NCBI GenBank assembly: GCA_947504795.1
Contig: CANNJG010000078.1
Location: 1 to 8,614, forward strand
Direction of reading: 5' to 3'
DNA from: Legionellaceae bacterium
GTDB lineage: Bacteria; Pseudomonadota; Gammaproteobacteria; Legionellales; Legionellaceae
Length of the DNA: 8,614 nt
Positions within the stretch are counted from its first letter, which is position 1. Every line of letters starts with the position of its first letter. Below are positions 1 through 5,958 of this stretch, one piece after another. The notes beneath the pieces are model-generated. The model saw only the letters and a program-made list of their open reading frames with translations. It searched no databases and was not told where the DNA came from. Made by a program: the position numbers and the translations under genes.

Positions 1-30
1 CCTACGTTTTTGTGAAACTCAAAGTCCAAT

Positions 31-59
31 TTGGCAATCGCACCTGGTTTGGGTATAAT
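31..59 (+). promoter_or_regulatory. Sigma70-type promoter for dnaA
   Basis: A -35 element TTGGCA (31-36, 4 of 6 consensus bases) is followed by exactly 17 bases and a perfect -10 TATAAT (54-59). Transcription would start near 66, giving a leader of about 22 bases before the dnaA GTG start. No DnaA box resembling TTATCCACA is visible in the 88 bases upstream of dnaA, so autoregulation by DnaA is not evident here, although sites could lie further upstream, outside the window. Confidence 0.75.
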
Positions 60-78
60 GCTCGACTAGGTTCTGTCT

Positions 79-82
79 GGAG
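79..82 (+). promoter_or_regulatory. Ribosome binding site of dnaA
   Basis: GGAG lies six bases before the GTG at 89. This supports GTG as the dnaA start, since no ATG is present at the conserved N terminus. Confidence 0.75.
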
Positions 83-88
83 TAATTA

Positions 89-1450
89 GTGTCTGCAAAT
101 ATCTGGCAGAAGTGTTTGGGGTTGTTACAAGAAGAATACTCCGCGCAACAATTTAATACTTGGCTCAGACCGCTGCAAGCTGAAACACAAGACTCAACGC
201 TCGTTTTATTTGCCCCCAATCGTTTCGTGGTGGACTGGGTGAAAACGCATTTTAATGCGCGTATCAGTGAGTTGGCACGCCAATTAAGTGCCGACGTTAT
301 CGATCGAGTAATAATAGAAGTCGGCAGTAAAAAAGTTATTTCAGTTACCGATGCGCCTATAGCAACGCCATCAGCCAGCAGTGCGCGCTCGGCTCCCACG
401 ATCACCCAACAAGCGGCAGATCATAATAAAAATAGTTATTTAAATAAAAAATTTGTCTTTGATAGTTTTGTGGAAGGTAATTCTAATCAATTGGCGCGTG
501 CCGCATCCATGCAAGTAGCGGAGTGTCCCGGCGATGCTTACAATCCGTTGTTTATTTATGGGGGCGTGGGGTTAGGAAAAACCCATCTGATGCATGCGAT
601 AGGTAATACTATCCTGAAAGAGAACCCAGCGGCCAAGGTGTTATATTTGCACTCGGAGCGCTTTGTTGCCGACATGGTGAAGGCGTTGCAAACCAATTCT
701 ATCAATGAATTTAAAAGATTTTACCGTTCCTTAAACGCATTGCTCATCGATGATATTCAGTTTTTTGCGGGCAAAGATCGGTCTCAAGAAGAGTTTTTTC
801 ATACGTTTAATGCTTTATTGGAAGGGCAACAGCAAATTATTTTAACCTCAGATCGCTACCCCAAAGAAATTGAAGGCGTCGAAGAGCGCCTCAAATCGCG
901 TTTTGGTTGGGGATTGACCGTTGCAGTTGAGCCCCCTGAATTAGAAACCCGGGTCGCTATTTTAATTTCAAAAGCGGAGCAGTCGAATATTACCTTGCCT
1001 TATGAGGTTGCGTTTTTTATTGCCAAACGGATCCGGTCCAATGTTCGTGAATTGGAAGGGGCACTGCGTCGCGTGATTGCTAATGCACATTTTACTGGCA
1101 AACCCATTACGATTGAATTTGTAAATGATGCATTACGTGATTTACTTGCCTTACAAGATAAATTAGTCACTTTGGATAATATTCAAAAGACCGTTGCGGA
1201 GTACTATAAAGTTAAAGTGGCAGAGTTATTGTCTAAACGCCGGTCACGTTCCATTGCCAGGCCTCGACAAATGGCAATGGCGTTGGCTAAAGAGTTAACC
1301 AATCACAGTTTGCCCGAAATTGGCGACCATTTTGGCGGTCGCGATCATACGACCGTAATTCATGCCTGTCGGAAAGTCAAAGAACTGATTTCGGAAGCAG
1401 GTGATTTTGCAGAAGACTATAAGAATTTAATGCGTATTTTATCGTCATGA
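89..1450 (+). CDS. dnaA: Chromosomal replication initiator protein DnaA
   Basis: DnaA is the AAA+ ATPase that binds the origin, melts it and recruits the replicative helicase. The 453-residue product has all four domains. Domain I (about 1-80) begins MSANIWQKCLGLLQEE, closely matching the E. coli N terminus. A short polar linker covers about 81-115. The AAA+ core has Walker A GGVGLGKTH (158-166, Lys164), Walker B LLIDDIQF (218-225), the SRFGWGL segment with the arginine finger (Arg271) and the sensor II segment NVRELEGAL (Arg320). Domain IV contains the DNA-binding signature GGRDHTTV (416-423). The start is GTG, supported by the GGAG site and by N-terminal conservation. It is the first gene of a dnaA-dnaN-recF cluster and has its own strong promoter. 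The linker (domain II) is short, as in compact gammaproteobacterial DnaA proteins. Nothing looks damaged. Confidence 0.98.
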   Translation: MSANIWQKCLGLLQEEYSAQQFNTWLRPLQAETQDSTLVLFAPNRFVVDWVKTHFNARISELARQLSADVIDRVIIEVGSKKVISVTDAPIATPSASSARSAPTITQQAADHNKNSYLNKKFVFDSFVEGNSNQLARAASMQVAECPGDAYNPLFIYGGVGLGKTHLMHAIGNTILKENPAAKVLYLHSERFVADMVKALQTNSINEFKRFYRSLNALLIDDIQFFAGKDRSQEEFFHTFNALLEGQQQIILTSDRYPKEIEGVEERLKSRFGWGLTVAVEPPELETRVAILISKAEQSNITLPYEVAFFIAKRIRSNVRELEGALRRVIANAHFTGKPITIEFVNDALRDLLALQDKLVTLDNIQKTVAEYYKVKVAELLSKRRSRSIARPRQMAMALAKELTNHSLPEIGDHFGGRDHTTVIHACRKVKELISEAGDFAEDYKNLMRILSS

Positions 1451-1500
1451 AAGTATACTGCCGTCCTGAAGCGTCGCATCCAAAGGATGAGATAAGTTTT

Positions 1501-1523
1501 GATAAACGAAGTGCATCGTTATC
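1501..1523 (+). promoter_or_regulatory. Hairpin in the dnaN leader
   Basis: GATAAACGA (1501-1509) can pair with TCGTTATC (1516-1523) around a six-base loop, giving eight base pairs with one bulged A. It lies eight bases before the dnaN ribosome binding site, so it could influence dnaN translation or mRNA stability. The role is inference. Confidence 0.4.
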
Positions 1524-1530
1524 GCCTAGT

Positions 1531-1534
1531 GGAG
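1531..1534 (+). promoter_or_regulatory. Ribosome binding site deciding the dnaN start
   Basis: GGAG, eight bases before the GTG at 1543. It favours this GTG over the ATG at 1447, which overlaps the dnaA stop codon and would add 32 residues not seen at the normal DnaN N terminus. Confidence 0.7.
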
Positions 1535-1542
1535 ATCCTATT

Positions 1543-2652
1543 GTGTTTGAATTAACCATCGGTAAACAACAGATTCTAACCCCCTTATTAACCGTGGCTG
1601 GCGCGGTGGATAAAAAGCAATCGCTACCCATTTTATCGAATATTTTATTGCAATTGACGGATCAGCAGTTCAGTCTCACTGCGACTGATCTAGAAATTCA
1701 AATTACAGCGCTGGTTCCGGGTGCGAGCTTTGCTCAAAGTGCAGCGGTGACGGTGCCTGCGAAAAAAATGATTGATATTATTCGCTCTTTGGAAGACGAG
1801 GCAATGCCTACATTAAGTTTTAGCGGGAATACCTTGTTTATTAAAACCGAACAGAGTCAGTTTAAATTAGCGACCCTGCCCGCAGCTGATTACCCGATTG
1901 CTGAAAATGAAGTGAGTGAATTCGAATTTTCTTTACAGGCTTCTGCATTAATGCGCCTATTGCAAGCCACGTATTTTGCAATGGCACAACAAGATGTGCG
2001 GGTTTATTTGAATGGATTATTTTTAGAAATTGATTCTAAATCTATCGCAGCCGTTACGGCAGATGGACATCGTATGGCGATTTGCAGATTGACTGATGAT
2101 ACGCTCAATCAGCTGCATCGCTTGCTGATTCCTAAAAAAGGAGTACAAGAAATGTTGCGTTTGCTGGCAACTGTCCCGACGGACGAGAGTGTCCATCTCT
2201 CTGCTAGTAAAAACCATATCAGTTTAACCACCAGTCAATTTAAGTTTTCTTCTAAGCTAATCGAAGCACGCTTTCCGCCTTATGCGAAAGCGATTCCCAA
2301 AGATCATGAGAAAATCGTGATTATTGACCGAGATTTGCTAAAACGCGCGTTATCGCGCATCGTTATTTTGGCGAATGAAAAATTGCGTGCCGTTGTGTTG
2401 CGGATTGAGCCAAATAGCTTAACCTTGCTTGCTTCGAATAAAGAGCAAGAAGAAGGCATTGAAACGTTAGTCGCAGAAACGCAAGGGGGCTCTTTAACCA
2501 TTGGGTTGAATGCGACGTATTTATCGGATGTCCTTAACTATTTTAACGAGGGACCGTTACGTTTAGCCTTTGGGGATGCGGATAGCAGCATTTTAGTTCA
2601 AGCGGTGAGTGATGAGCATTACCAATACATCATCATGCCCATGAAGTTGTAA
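1543..2652 (+). CDS. dnaN: DNA polymerase III beta subunit (sliding clamp)
   Basis: DnaN forms the dimeric ring that tethers DNA polymerase III to DNA and is the docking point for many repair proteins. From the GTG at 1543 the product is 369 residues, against 366 in E. coli. It opens with FELTIGKQQILTPLLTVAG, matching the E. coli opening helix. Family landmarks are the segment TATDLEI (46-52), LPAADYP (112-118), DVRVYLNG (151-158), ADGHRMA (173-179), FPPY (244-247) and the C-terminal MPMKL (365-369), which forms part of the clamp-binding pocket (MPMRL in E. coli). The same frame stays open back to an ATG at 1447 that overlaps the dnaA stop as ATGA. That longer form would carry a 32-residue polar leader with no counterpart in the family, so I take the shorter form. 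The stop codon overlaps the recF start by one base. Confidence 0.95.
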   Translation: MFELTIGKQQILTPLLTVAGAVDKKQSLPILSNILLQLTDQQFSLTATDLEIQITALVPGASFAQSAAVTVPAKKMIDIIRSLEDEAMPTLSFSGNTLFIKTEQSQFKLATLPAADYPIAENEVSEFEFSLQASALMRLLQATYFAMAQQDVRVYLNGLFLEIDSKSIAAVTADGHRMAICRLTDDTLNQLHRLLIPKKGVQEMLRLLATVPTDESVHLSASKNHISLTTSQFKFSSKLIEARFPPYAKAIPKDHEKIVIIDRDLLKRALSRIVILANEKLRAVVLRIEPNSLTLLASNKEQEEGIETLVAETQGGSLTIGLNATYLSDVLNYFNEGPLRLAFGDADSSILVQAVSDEHYQYIIMPMKL

Positions 2653-3713
2653 TGCTCACCCAGCTGAATATTCATGGGTTACGCAATATTAGCGAGATGC
2701 AATTAGCCCTGCATCCGCGCTTTAATTTTTTTTATGGCCCGAATGGGTCTGGGAAGACCTCCATACTAGAAGCCGTGTATCTGCTCGGTGCGGGGTATTC
2801 ATTTCGTACCCGCGAGATCACGCCCCTAGTTCAACACGGACAATCGACACTGACCGTATTTTCAAAAACCCACGCGCAAGATACCATTAGTGTGCAGAAA
2901 TCGTTATCCGGATCCACTATCGTGCGACGTAATCAGCAATCCTGTCAGCGTGCGAGCGACCTGGCGCATTCCTTACCTTGTCAGTTGTTTTATCAAGATT
3001 TATTTCAAATCATTGATGCAGGTCCGAGCACGCGCCGTGCGGTATTGGACTGGGGTGTGTTTCACGTGGAACCAACCTACCATGAATTGTGGAAAAATTA
3101 TCGCTATGTATTAAAACAGCGCAATGCGTTGCTACGCCAAAAAGCACCGCGATTGCAGTATGCTCCTTGGGATAAATTGTTGGTTGACCTTTCACATGAA
3201 TTAGATAATTTGCGCGCAACTTATTTTGTGGCGTGGTCCCAGGCGTTTCAGGATTTTTTAAAACGGTTGACCTATATAACCTGCGCTATTCGTTATCAAA
3301 AAGGCTGGGATAAAAAAACATCTGGAAAAACGTTGCAAGTGTTATTAGATGAGCAATTTGAACAAGATGTTCAGCGGCAGTATACCCATTCTGGCGCGCA
3401 TCAAGCGGACATCCTGTTTGATGCAGATGTATTAAAAGCAAAGCACAATTTATCGCGCGGTCAGCAAAAAATCATTTTAATTGCTTTAAAGCTGGCGCAA
3501 GCACAGTTATTATCCGTACCTTGTCTGTATCTAATGGATGACATTACGATTGAGCTTGATGCCCTGCATGTGGAGCGCTTGTTTGCCTGCTTGCAACACT
3601 TACCAGGCCAGTTTTTTTTAACCACGGGCCATCCTATGCAGCCGTCGCTGTATCAAAATGAACTAAAAGGAGCTTACTTTGCTGTCGAGCAGGGCCGGTG
3701 CTGGGTTGAATGA
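2652..3713 (+). CDS. recF: DNA replication and repair protein RecF
   Basis: RecF is an SMC-like ATPase that, with RecO and RecR, loads RecA at single-strand gaps and helps restart stalled forks. The product is 353 residues (E. coli RecF is 357). Visible motifs are Walker A GPNGSGKT (29-36, Lys35), the ABC-type signature LSRGQQK (267-273), Walker B CLYLMDDI (291-298) and the D-loop segment ELDALHVERL (301-310). The N terminus, LTQLNIHGLRNISEMQLAL, follows the family pattern. The start ATG overlaps the dnaN TAA stop (TAATG) and has no strong ribosome binding site of its own, so translation is probably coupled to dnaN. The gene ends where the conserved cluster ends: no gyrB follows on this strand. 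Confidence 0.96.
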   Translation: MLTQLNIHGLRNISEMQLALHPRFNFFYGPNGSGKTSILEAVYLLGAGYSFRTREITPLVQHGQSTLTVFSKTHAQDTISVQKSLSGSTIVRRNQQSCQRASDLAHSLPCQLFYQDLFQIIDAGPSTRRAVLDWGVFHVEPTYHELWKNYRYVLKQRNALLRQKAPRLQYAPWDKLLVDLSHELDNLRATYFVAWSQAFQDFLKRLTYITCAIRYQKGWDKKTSGKTLQVLLDEQFEQDVQRQYTHSGAHQADILFDADVLKAKHNLSRGQQKIILIALKLAQAQLLSVPCLYLMDDITIELDALHVERLFACLQHLPGQFFLTTGHPMQPSLYQNELKGAYFAVEQGRCWVE

Positions 3714-3765
3714 GCCTTTCATTCTCTTGGCTGCCTATTATTTAAATGTAGTTTTTCGACCATCG

Positions 3766-3838
3766 GGTTTAGGACTCAAAGTCCGGTCACTCCACCCATA
3801 CTCCGAGTAATTTGGAGCCGTTCCTTGTCCCTAAAACC
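3766..3838. other. Unidentified GC-richer block with nested inverted repeats
   Basis: This block lies between recF and a convergent small gene. GGTTTAGGAC (3766-3775) can pair with GTCCCTAAAACC (3827-3838) with two single-base bulges. Inside, CTCCGA (3801-3806) pairs with TTGGAG (3812-3817, one G-U pair). An alternative local hairpin is GGACT (3772-3776) with AGTCC (3780-3784). It could be the recF 3' end structure, a small RNA or a remnant of something inserted. I tested it as a tRNA on both strands and found no complete cloverleaf. No function is assigned. Confidence 0.3.
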
Positions 3839-3850
3839 TAGGTTTCAATG

Positions 3851-3870
3851 ACCCTTCTGCGGGCGAGGGT
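3851..3870. terminator. Weak hairpin between convergent genes
   Basis: ACCCTT (3851-3856) pairs with GAGGGT (3865-3870) around an eight-base loop, with one G-U pair. It lies between the ends of recF (+) and the small unknown gene (-), where a two-way terminator would be expected. No T-run follows on either strand, so it is not a classical intrinsic terminator. Confidence 0.2.
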
Positions 3871-3888
3871 GAAATATCAAACACTTTA

Positions 3889-4247
3889 TTAAGTCCAAAT
3901 ATATTTTTGAAAAAAATCAATGATCATCTGTGTAAGACCGCGTGAATCCACTTTTGCCTTCAGTGCATTATGTCCAAAATCTATAGTATTACTTTCGACG
4001 CCAAGCGTAGGTTCTTGAACATTTTGAGAAAAGTCCACAATAATAGTCCCTTGTGCTTTGATGATATACTCTTTGTTTCCCTCGGGTTCTAATACAGGAT
4101 TATCTTCTGTAATGAGATGACTCATTGAAGTCCCCGGGTAAATAAGAAATTCTGTTGCTTCACAAAATTCTTGAACTTTAAAACCTGATGATGTTGTAAC
4201 AATCGCTATTTGATGCTTGAGTGTCTTATCTTTTTTTGAAAGGCCAT
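3889..4247 (-). CDS. Unknown small protein, start and body joined by a -1 frameshift site
   Basis: I do not recognise this protein. The body is open without stops and looks coding. Its only in-frame ATG (4125) has no evident binding site and would skip about 40 plausible residues. Upstream, an ATG at 4247 has a good AAGGG site (4258-4254) six bases away. That frame reads MAFQKKIRHSSIK and stops at 4208-4206. A -1 shift at A_AAA_AAG (4236-4230) moves it into the body frame, giving a 119-residue protein starting MAFQKKDKTLKHQIAIVTTS. The body frame also stays open upstream to a TGA at about 4288 but has no ATG, GTG or TTG there. Explanations are programmed ribosomal slippage, transcript slippage on the seven-A run, a one-base sequencing error, or a recent inactivating deletion. 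The protein has no signal peptide or membrane segment and is rich in Glu, Ile and Thr. It lies downstream of, and on the same strand as, the HlyD gene, 156 bases away. Confidence 0.5.
4230..4236 (-). other. Slippery heptamer A_AAA_AAG
   Basis: Read on the minus strand, this is the same heptamer used for -1 frameshifting in dnaX and several insertion sequences. It sits in the correct phase: the codons from the ATG at 4247 are ATG GCC TTT CAA AAA AAG. Slipping back one base gives AAA AAA and then GAT, which enters the long open frame. The upstream AAGGG (4258-4254) ends 17 bases before it. No strong downstream hairpin is obvious. Confidence 0.5.
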
Positions 4248-4310
4248 GATAAACCCTTATTTGAATTATGTTAGTTAAAGTATAGACTCATTTAACCCAA
4301 AAAAGAACTT

Positions 4311-4340
4311 ATTATATAAAAATAACGCAATATAGGTCCA
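4311..4340 (-). promoter_or_regulatory. Candidate promoter for the small unknown gene
   Basis: On the minus strand, TGGACC (4340-4335, 4 of 6 consensus bases) is followed by an 18-base spacer and a perfect TATAAT (4316-4311). Transcription would start near 4304, about 57 bases before the ATG at 4247. The surrounding DNA is very AT-rich, so chance matches are likely. If real, it means the small gene does not depend on the HlyD transcript. Confidence 0.4.
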
Positions 4341-4403
4341 TGAAAAAAGAATGAGGCCCTGATTGCTTTTAAAAAACCAGACTGATTCTAAAAATTCCTA
4401 AAT

Positions 4404-5654
4404 TTAAAACAGGAGGTGTTTTTTGCGAAAATATACGATGACGGGCATACCAGAAAAAGCTATTTTGTTAAAATTATGTTGGTCAGTACGTCCGACCTCT
4501 AGGGTTACTTTTGCAGAGCGGTCAATTTGGAAGTCTCGCCATCTATATTGCGCATTGACTGCGTCAACAAACCCATCGGTACGATTAATGTCTACTATGT
4601 TACCGCCAAAGGTTTTACCTAATGCCGGTACGTATATCTTAACCTTCCCCGCGCCAATATGGATGATTTCCTCTTGAGTGAGATAAGCAATAATATGTTT
4701 TTCTGCGTCGATTTTTTCGATAAAAATAATCGGCTTAAAGGTATCCGTCGTATTGCCTTCTGATTTTAAGATTTGCGTGACTTTGCAATGAAAAGGTGCC
4801 ACGACAGTTAATTTTTTTATTAAATGTTCGTAGACGCTTACGCGCTTGTCGTCTAGCGTTGCTTTTCTTTGAGCGGCTATCAGCTGTGCCTCTAGGTCAT
4901 GCATGATGCCTTCTGTTTTGGTGCCGGTGAAATACATGCCGTTATGGACAGACTTCAGAGAATAGCGCTCAATGCTGTGTTGAGCTTTAGCATCAGCCAA
5001 TTGTTCTTGAGCGCTAACATATTTGGTGCGTCCGGCTTCTAGCAACGCATCGCTGATGTAGTGTTTCTGGTTTAACTTAATCAATCGATCTAGATTATGT
5101 TGCGTGTTGGCGACGTTCTGTAACGAGCTATTGACATGAGATTGCGCAGATACCACCCGGTTACTGCCTATTTTTTGATATATTTTTAAACGTTGTTGCT
5201 CGTTAGAAAGCAATTGTTGATAATAGTCTATGTTTAATTTCGATTCAGAAGATTGGACACGGGCTAATCGAAGTTCTCGTTCCAGATTAATGCTTTCAAT
5301 TTTAAACAATGGGTCACCTTTTTTTACGTATGCCCCAGATGACGCATACATGTGGGTGAGGTATCCGTTAATGGGGGCGGTCATTGTTTCAATTTGCGTA
5401 CTGATAACGGCTGTTTCTACTTTTAAATGTAATACATAGGTGTTGATAATAACCAGAATAGATAAAAGTGCTAAGATACCTAAAAGGATATAAACAAAGG
5501 ACATAAAGAAGCGATGTTTTGTTAAGTCTAACAAGTTGGTTTTTTTTAAGTGGGCGCTGGTTTTGGTTTCTTTTGATAATTCGTCTGTCACGTTTTCTAA
5601 AGGATTAATTTCATACTGTATGGTTACATTTCTGTTGCTATTATGGTGCGACAC
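4404..5654 (-). CDS. HlyD/EmrA-type membrane fusion (periplasmic adaptor) protein
   Basis: This family bridges an inner-membrane exporter and an outer-membrane channel. The 416-residue product has a polar cytoplasmic N terminus (1-49), one membrane segment (about 50-76, FVYILLGILALLSILVII), a first lipoyl half with APINGYLTHMYASSGAYVKKGDPLF (93-117), a long coiled-coil region (about 122-283), a second lipoyl half starting VVAPFHCKVTQIL (284-296), and a beta-barrel ending with GMPVIVYF (402-409). It starts with GTG, with AGGA six bases upstream. No ABC or MFS transporter or TolC-like channel lies within the window, so its partner and cargo cannot be named. It resembles the HlyD halves of multidrug (EmrA) or polysaccharide-export systems, and no PilZ domain is present. 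It is divergent from corA, and its promoter region carries an inverted repeat that could be an operator. Confidence 0.88.
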   Translation of the reverse strand: MSHHNSNRNVTIQYEINPLENVTDELSKETKTSAHLKKTNLLDLTKHRFFMSFVYILLGILALLSILVIINTYVLHLKVETAVISTQIETMTAPINGYLTHMYASSGAYVKKGDPLFKIESINLERELRLARVQSSESKLNIDYYQQLLSNEQQRLKIYQKIGSNRVVSAQSHVNSSLQNVANTQHNLDRLIKLNQKHYISDALLEAGRTKYVSAQEQLADAKAQHSIERYSLKSVHNGMYFTGTKTEGIMHDLEAQLIAAQRKATLDDKRVSVYEHLIKKLTVVAPFHCKVTQILKSEGNTTDTFKPIIFIEKIDAEKHIIAYLTQEEIIHIGAGKVKIYVPALGKTFGGNIVDINRTDGFVDAVNAQYRWRDFQIDRSAKVTLEVGRTDQHNFNKIAFSGMPVIVYFRKKHLLF

Positions 5655-5684
5655 AATGGTTCCTGTTTGCTAAGATGGCAATTA

Positions 5685-5695
5685 CCTTTTAAAGG
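5685..5695. repeat. Short palindrome at the predicted HlyD transcription start
   Basis: CCTTT, one central base, then AAAGG: a perfect 5+5 palindrome just downstream of the candidate -10 of the HlyD promoter. It could be half of an operator arrangement with the larger inverted repeat, or simply AT-rich coincidence. Confidence 0.3.
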
Positions 5696-5724
5696 ATAAT
5701 AAGGTTTTTTTAACGTTTTGAGAA
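5696..5724 (-). promoter_or_regulatory. Candidate promoter for the HlyD-family gene
   Basis: On the minus strand, TTCTCA (5724-5719, 4 of 6) is followed by a 17-base spacer and TATTAT (5701-5696, 5 of 6). Transcription would start near 5689, leaving a leader of about 35 bases. One arm of the inverted repeat lies in the spacer and the other is an A-tract upstream of the -35, so a protein binding the repeat would overlap RNA polymerase. Confidence 0.45.
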
Positions 5725-5741
5725 CAACTTGTTAAAAAAAC
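5704..5741. repeat. Perfect 11-bp inverted repeat, operator-like
   Basis: GTTTTTTTAAC (5704-5714) and GTTAAAAAAAC (5731-5741) are exact inverted copies separated by 16 bases. The symmetry axis (about 5722) falls on the candidate -35 of the HlyD promoter. Its placement fits a regulator site. A hairpin in an upstream transcript or intrinsic DNA curvature from phased A-tracts are alternatives. Confidence 0.6.
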
Positions 5742-5910
5742 AAAATTTATTGCTTATGAAAATTCAGCGGTTAAACATGAGTTTTTTGATTCAGAACCGG
5801 GCCTTCGAGTGTTGACCCTAATGTATTACTGCTGAGGTTGTCATTTACTTTTTTCGATAACGGACATAAGCTATTATCTAAGCAAATGTTTTGAGCCGTT
5901 GGTATGAAGG

Positions 5911-5934
5911 ATCCACGCACAGCACGCAGTGGAT
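5911..5934. repeat. Inverted repeat upstream of corA
   Basis: ATCCAC (5911-5916) and GTGGAT (5929-5934) are exact inverted copies around 12 bases, ending ten bases before the corA ribosome binding site. It could form a leader hairpin, but the stem is short. Confidence 0.3.
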
Positions 5935-5944
5935 GCCTTAGCAC

Positions 5945-5949
5945 AAGGA
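5945..5949 (+). promoter_or_regulatory. Ribosome binding site deciding the corA start
   Basis: AAGGA nine bases before the ATG at 5959. The longer frame beginning at GTG 5929 has no comparable site, and the ATG start gives the same N-terminal length as E. coli CorA. Confidence 0.6.
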
Positions 5950-5958
5950 TGCGTGACG

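Larger units (their letters stand above)
5655..5958. other. Intergenic control region between divergent HlyD and corA genes
   Basis: About 300 bases without a convincing gene. The HlyD-proximal third is AT-rich and holds a probable minus-strand promoter, an 11-bp inverted repeat and a short palindrome. The corA-proximal part holds a weak hairpin and the corA ribosome binding site. TTGTCA at 5838-5843 could be a -35 for corA, but no well-spaced -10 follows it, so the corA promoter is not identified. A minus-strand open frame (5771-5986) crosses this region but has no ribosome binding site. Confidence 0.5.

Noticed and set aside
17..27. The 11-mer ACTCAAAGTCC occurs here and again at 3774-3784, suggesting a flanking direct repeat around dnaA-dnaN-recF.
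   Set aside because: Several shared 11-mers are expected by chance in 8.6 kb, and the flanking bases do not match.
19..405. Minus-strand open frame opposite the dnaA start.
   Set aside because: It is a shadow of dnaA: it covers the conserved N terminus and promoter and has no features of its own.
2890..3114. Second plus-strand open frame within recF.
   Set aside because: It lies entirely inside the conserved recF reading frame and has no start signal.
3760..3860. Possible tRNA or tRNA fragment, including a GGACT-CAA-AGTCC hairpin that recalls a tRNA anticodon arm and a 7-bp pairing resembling an acceptor stem.
   Set aside because: No D-arm, no proper T-arm and no CCA-adjacent acceptor could be assembled on either strand, so no tRNA call is made.
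3714..4403. Search for an origin of replication (clusters of TTATCCACA-like boxes, AT-rich repeats) near the replication genes.
   Set aside because: No DnaA-box cluster was seen here or in 1-88. If the origin is near dnaA it lies upstream of the window.
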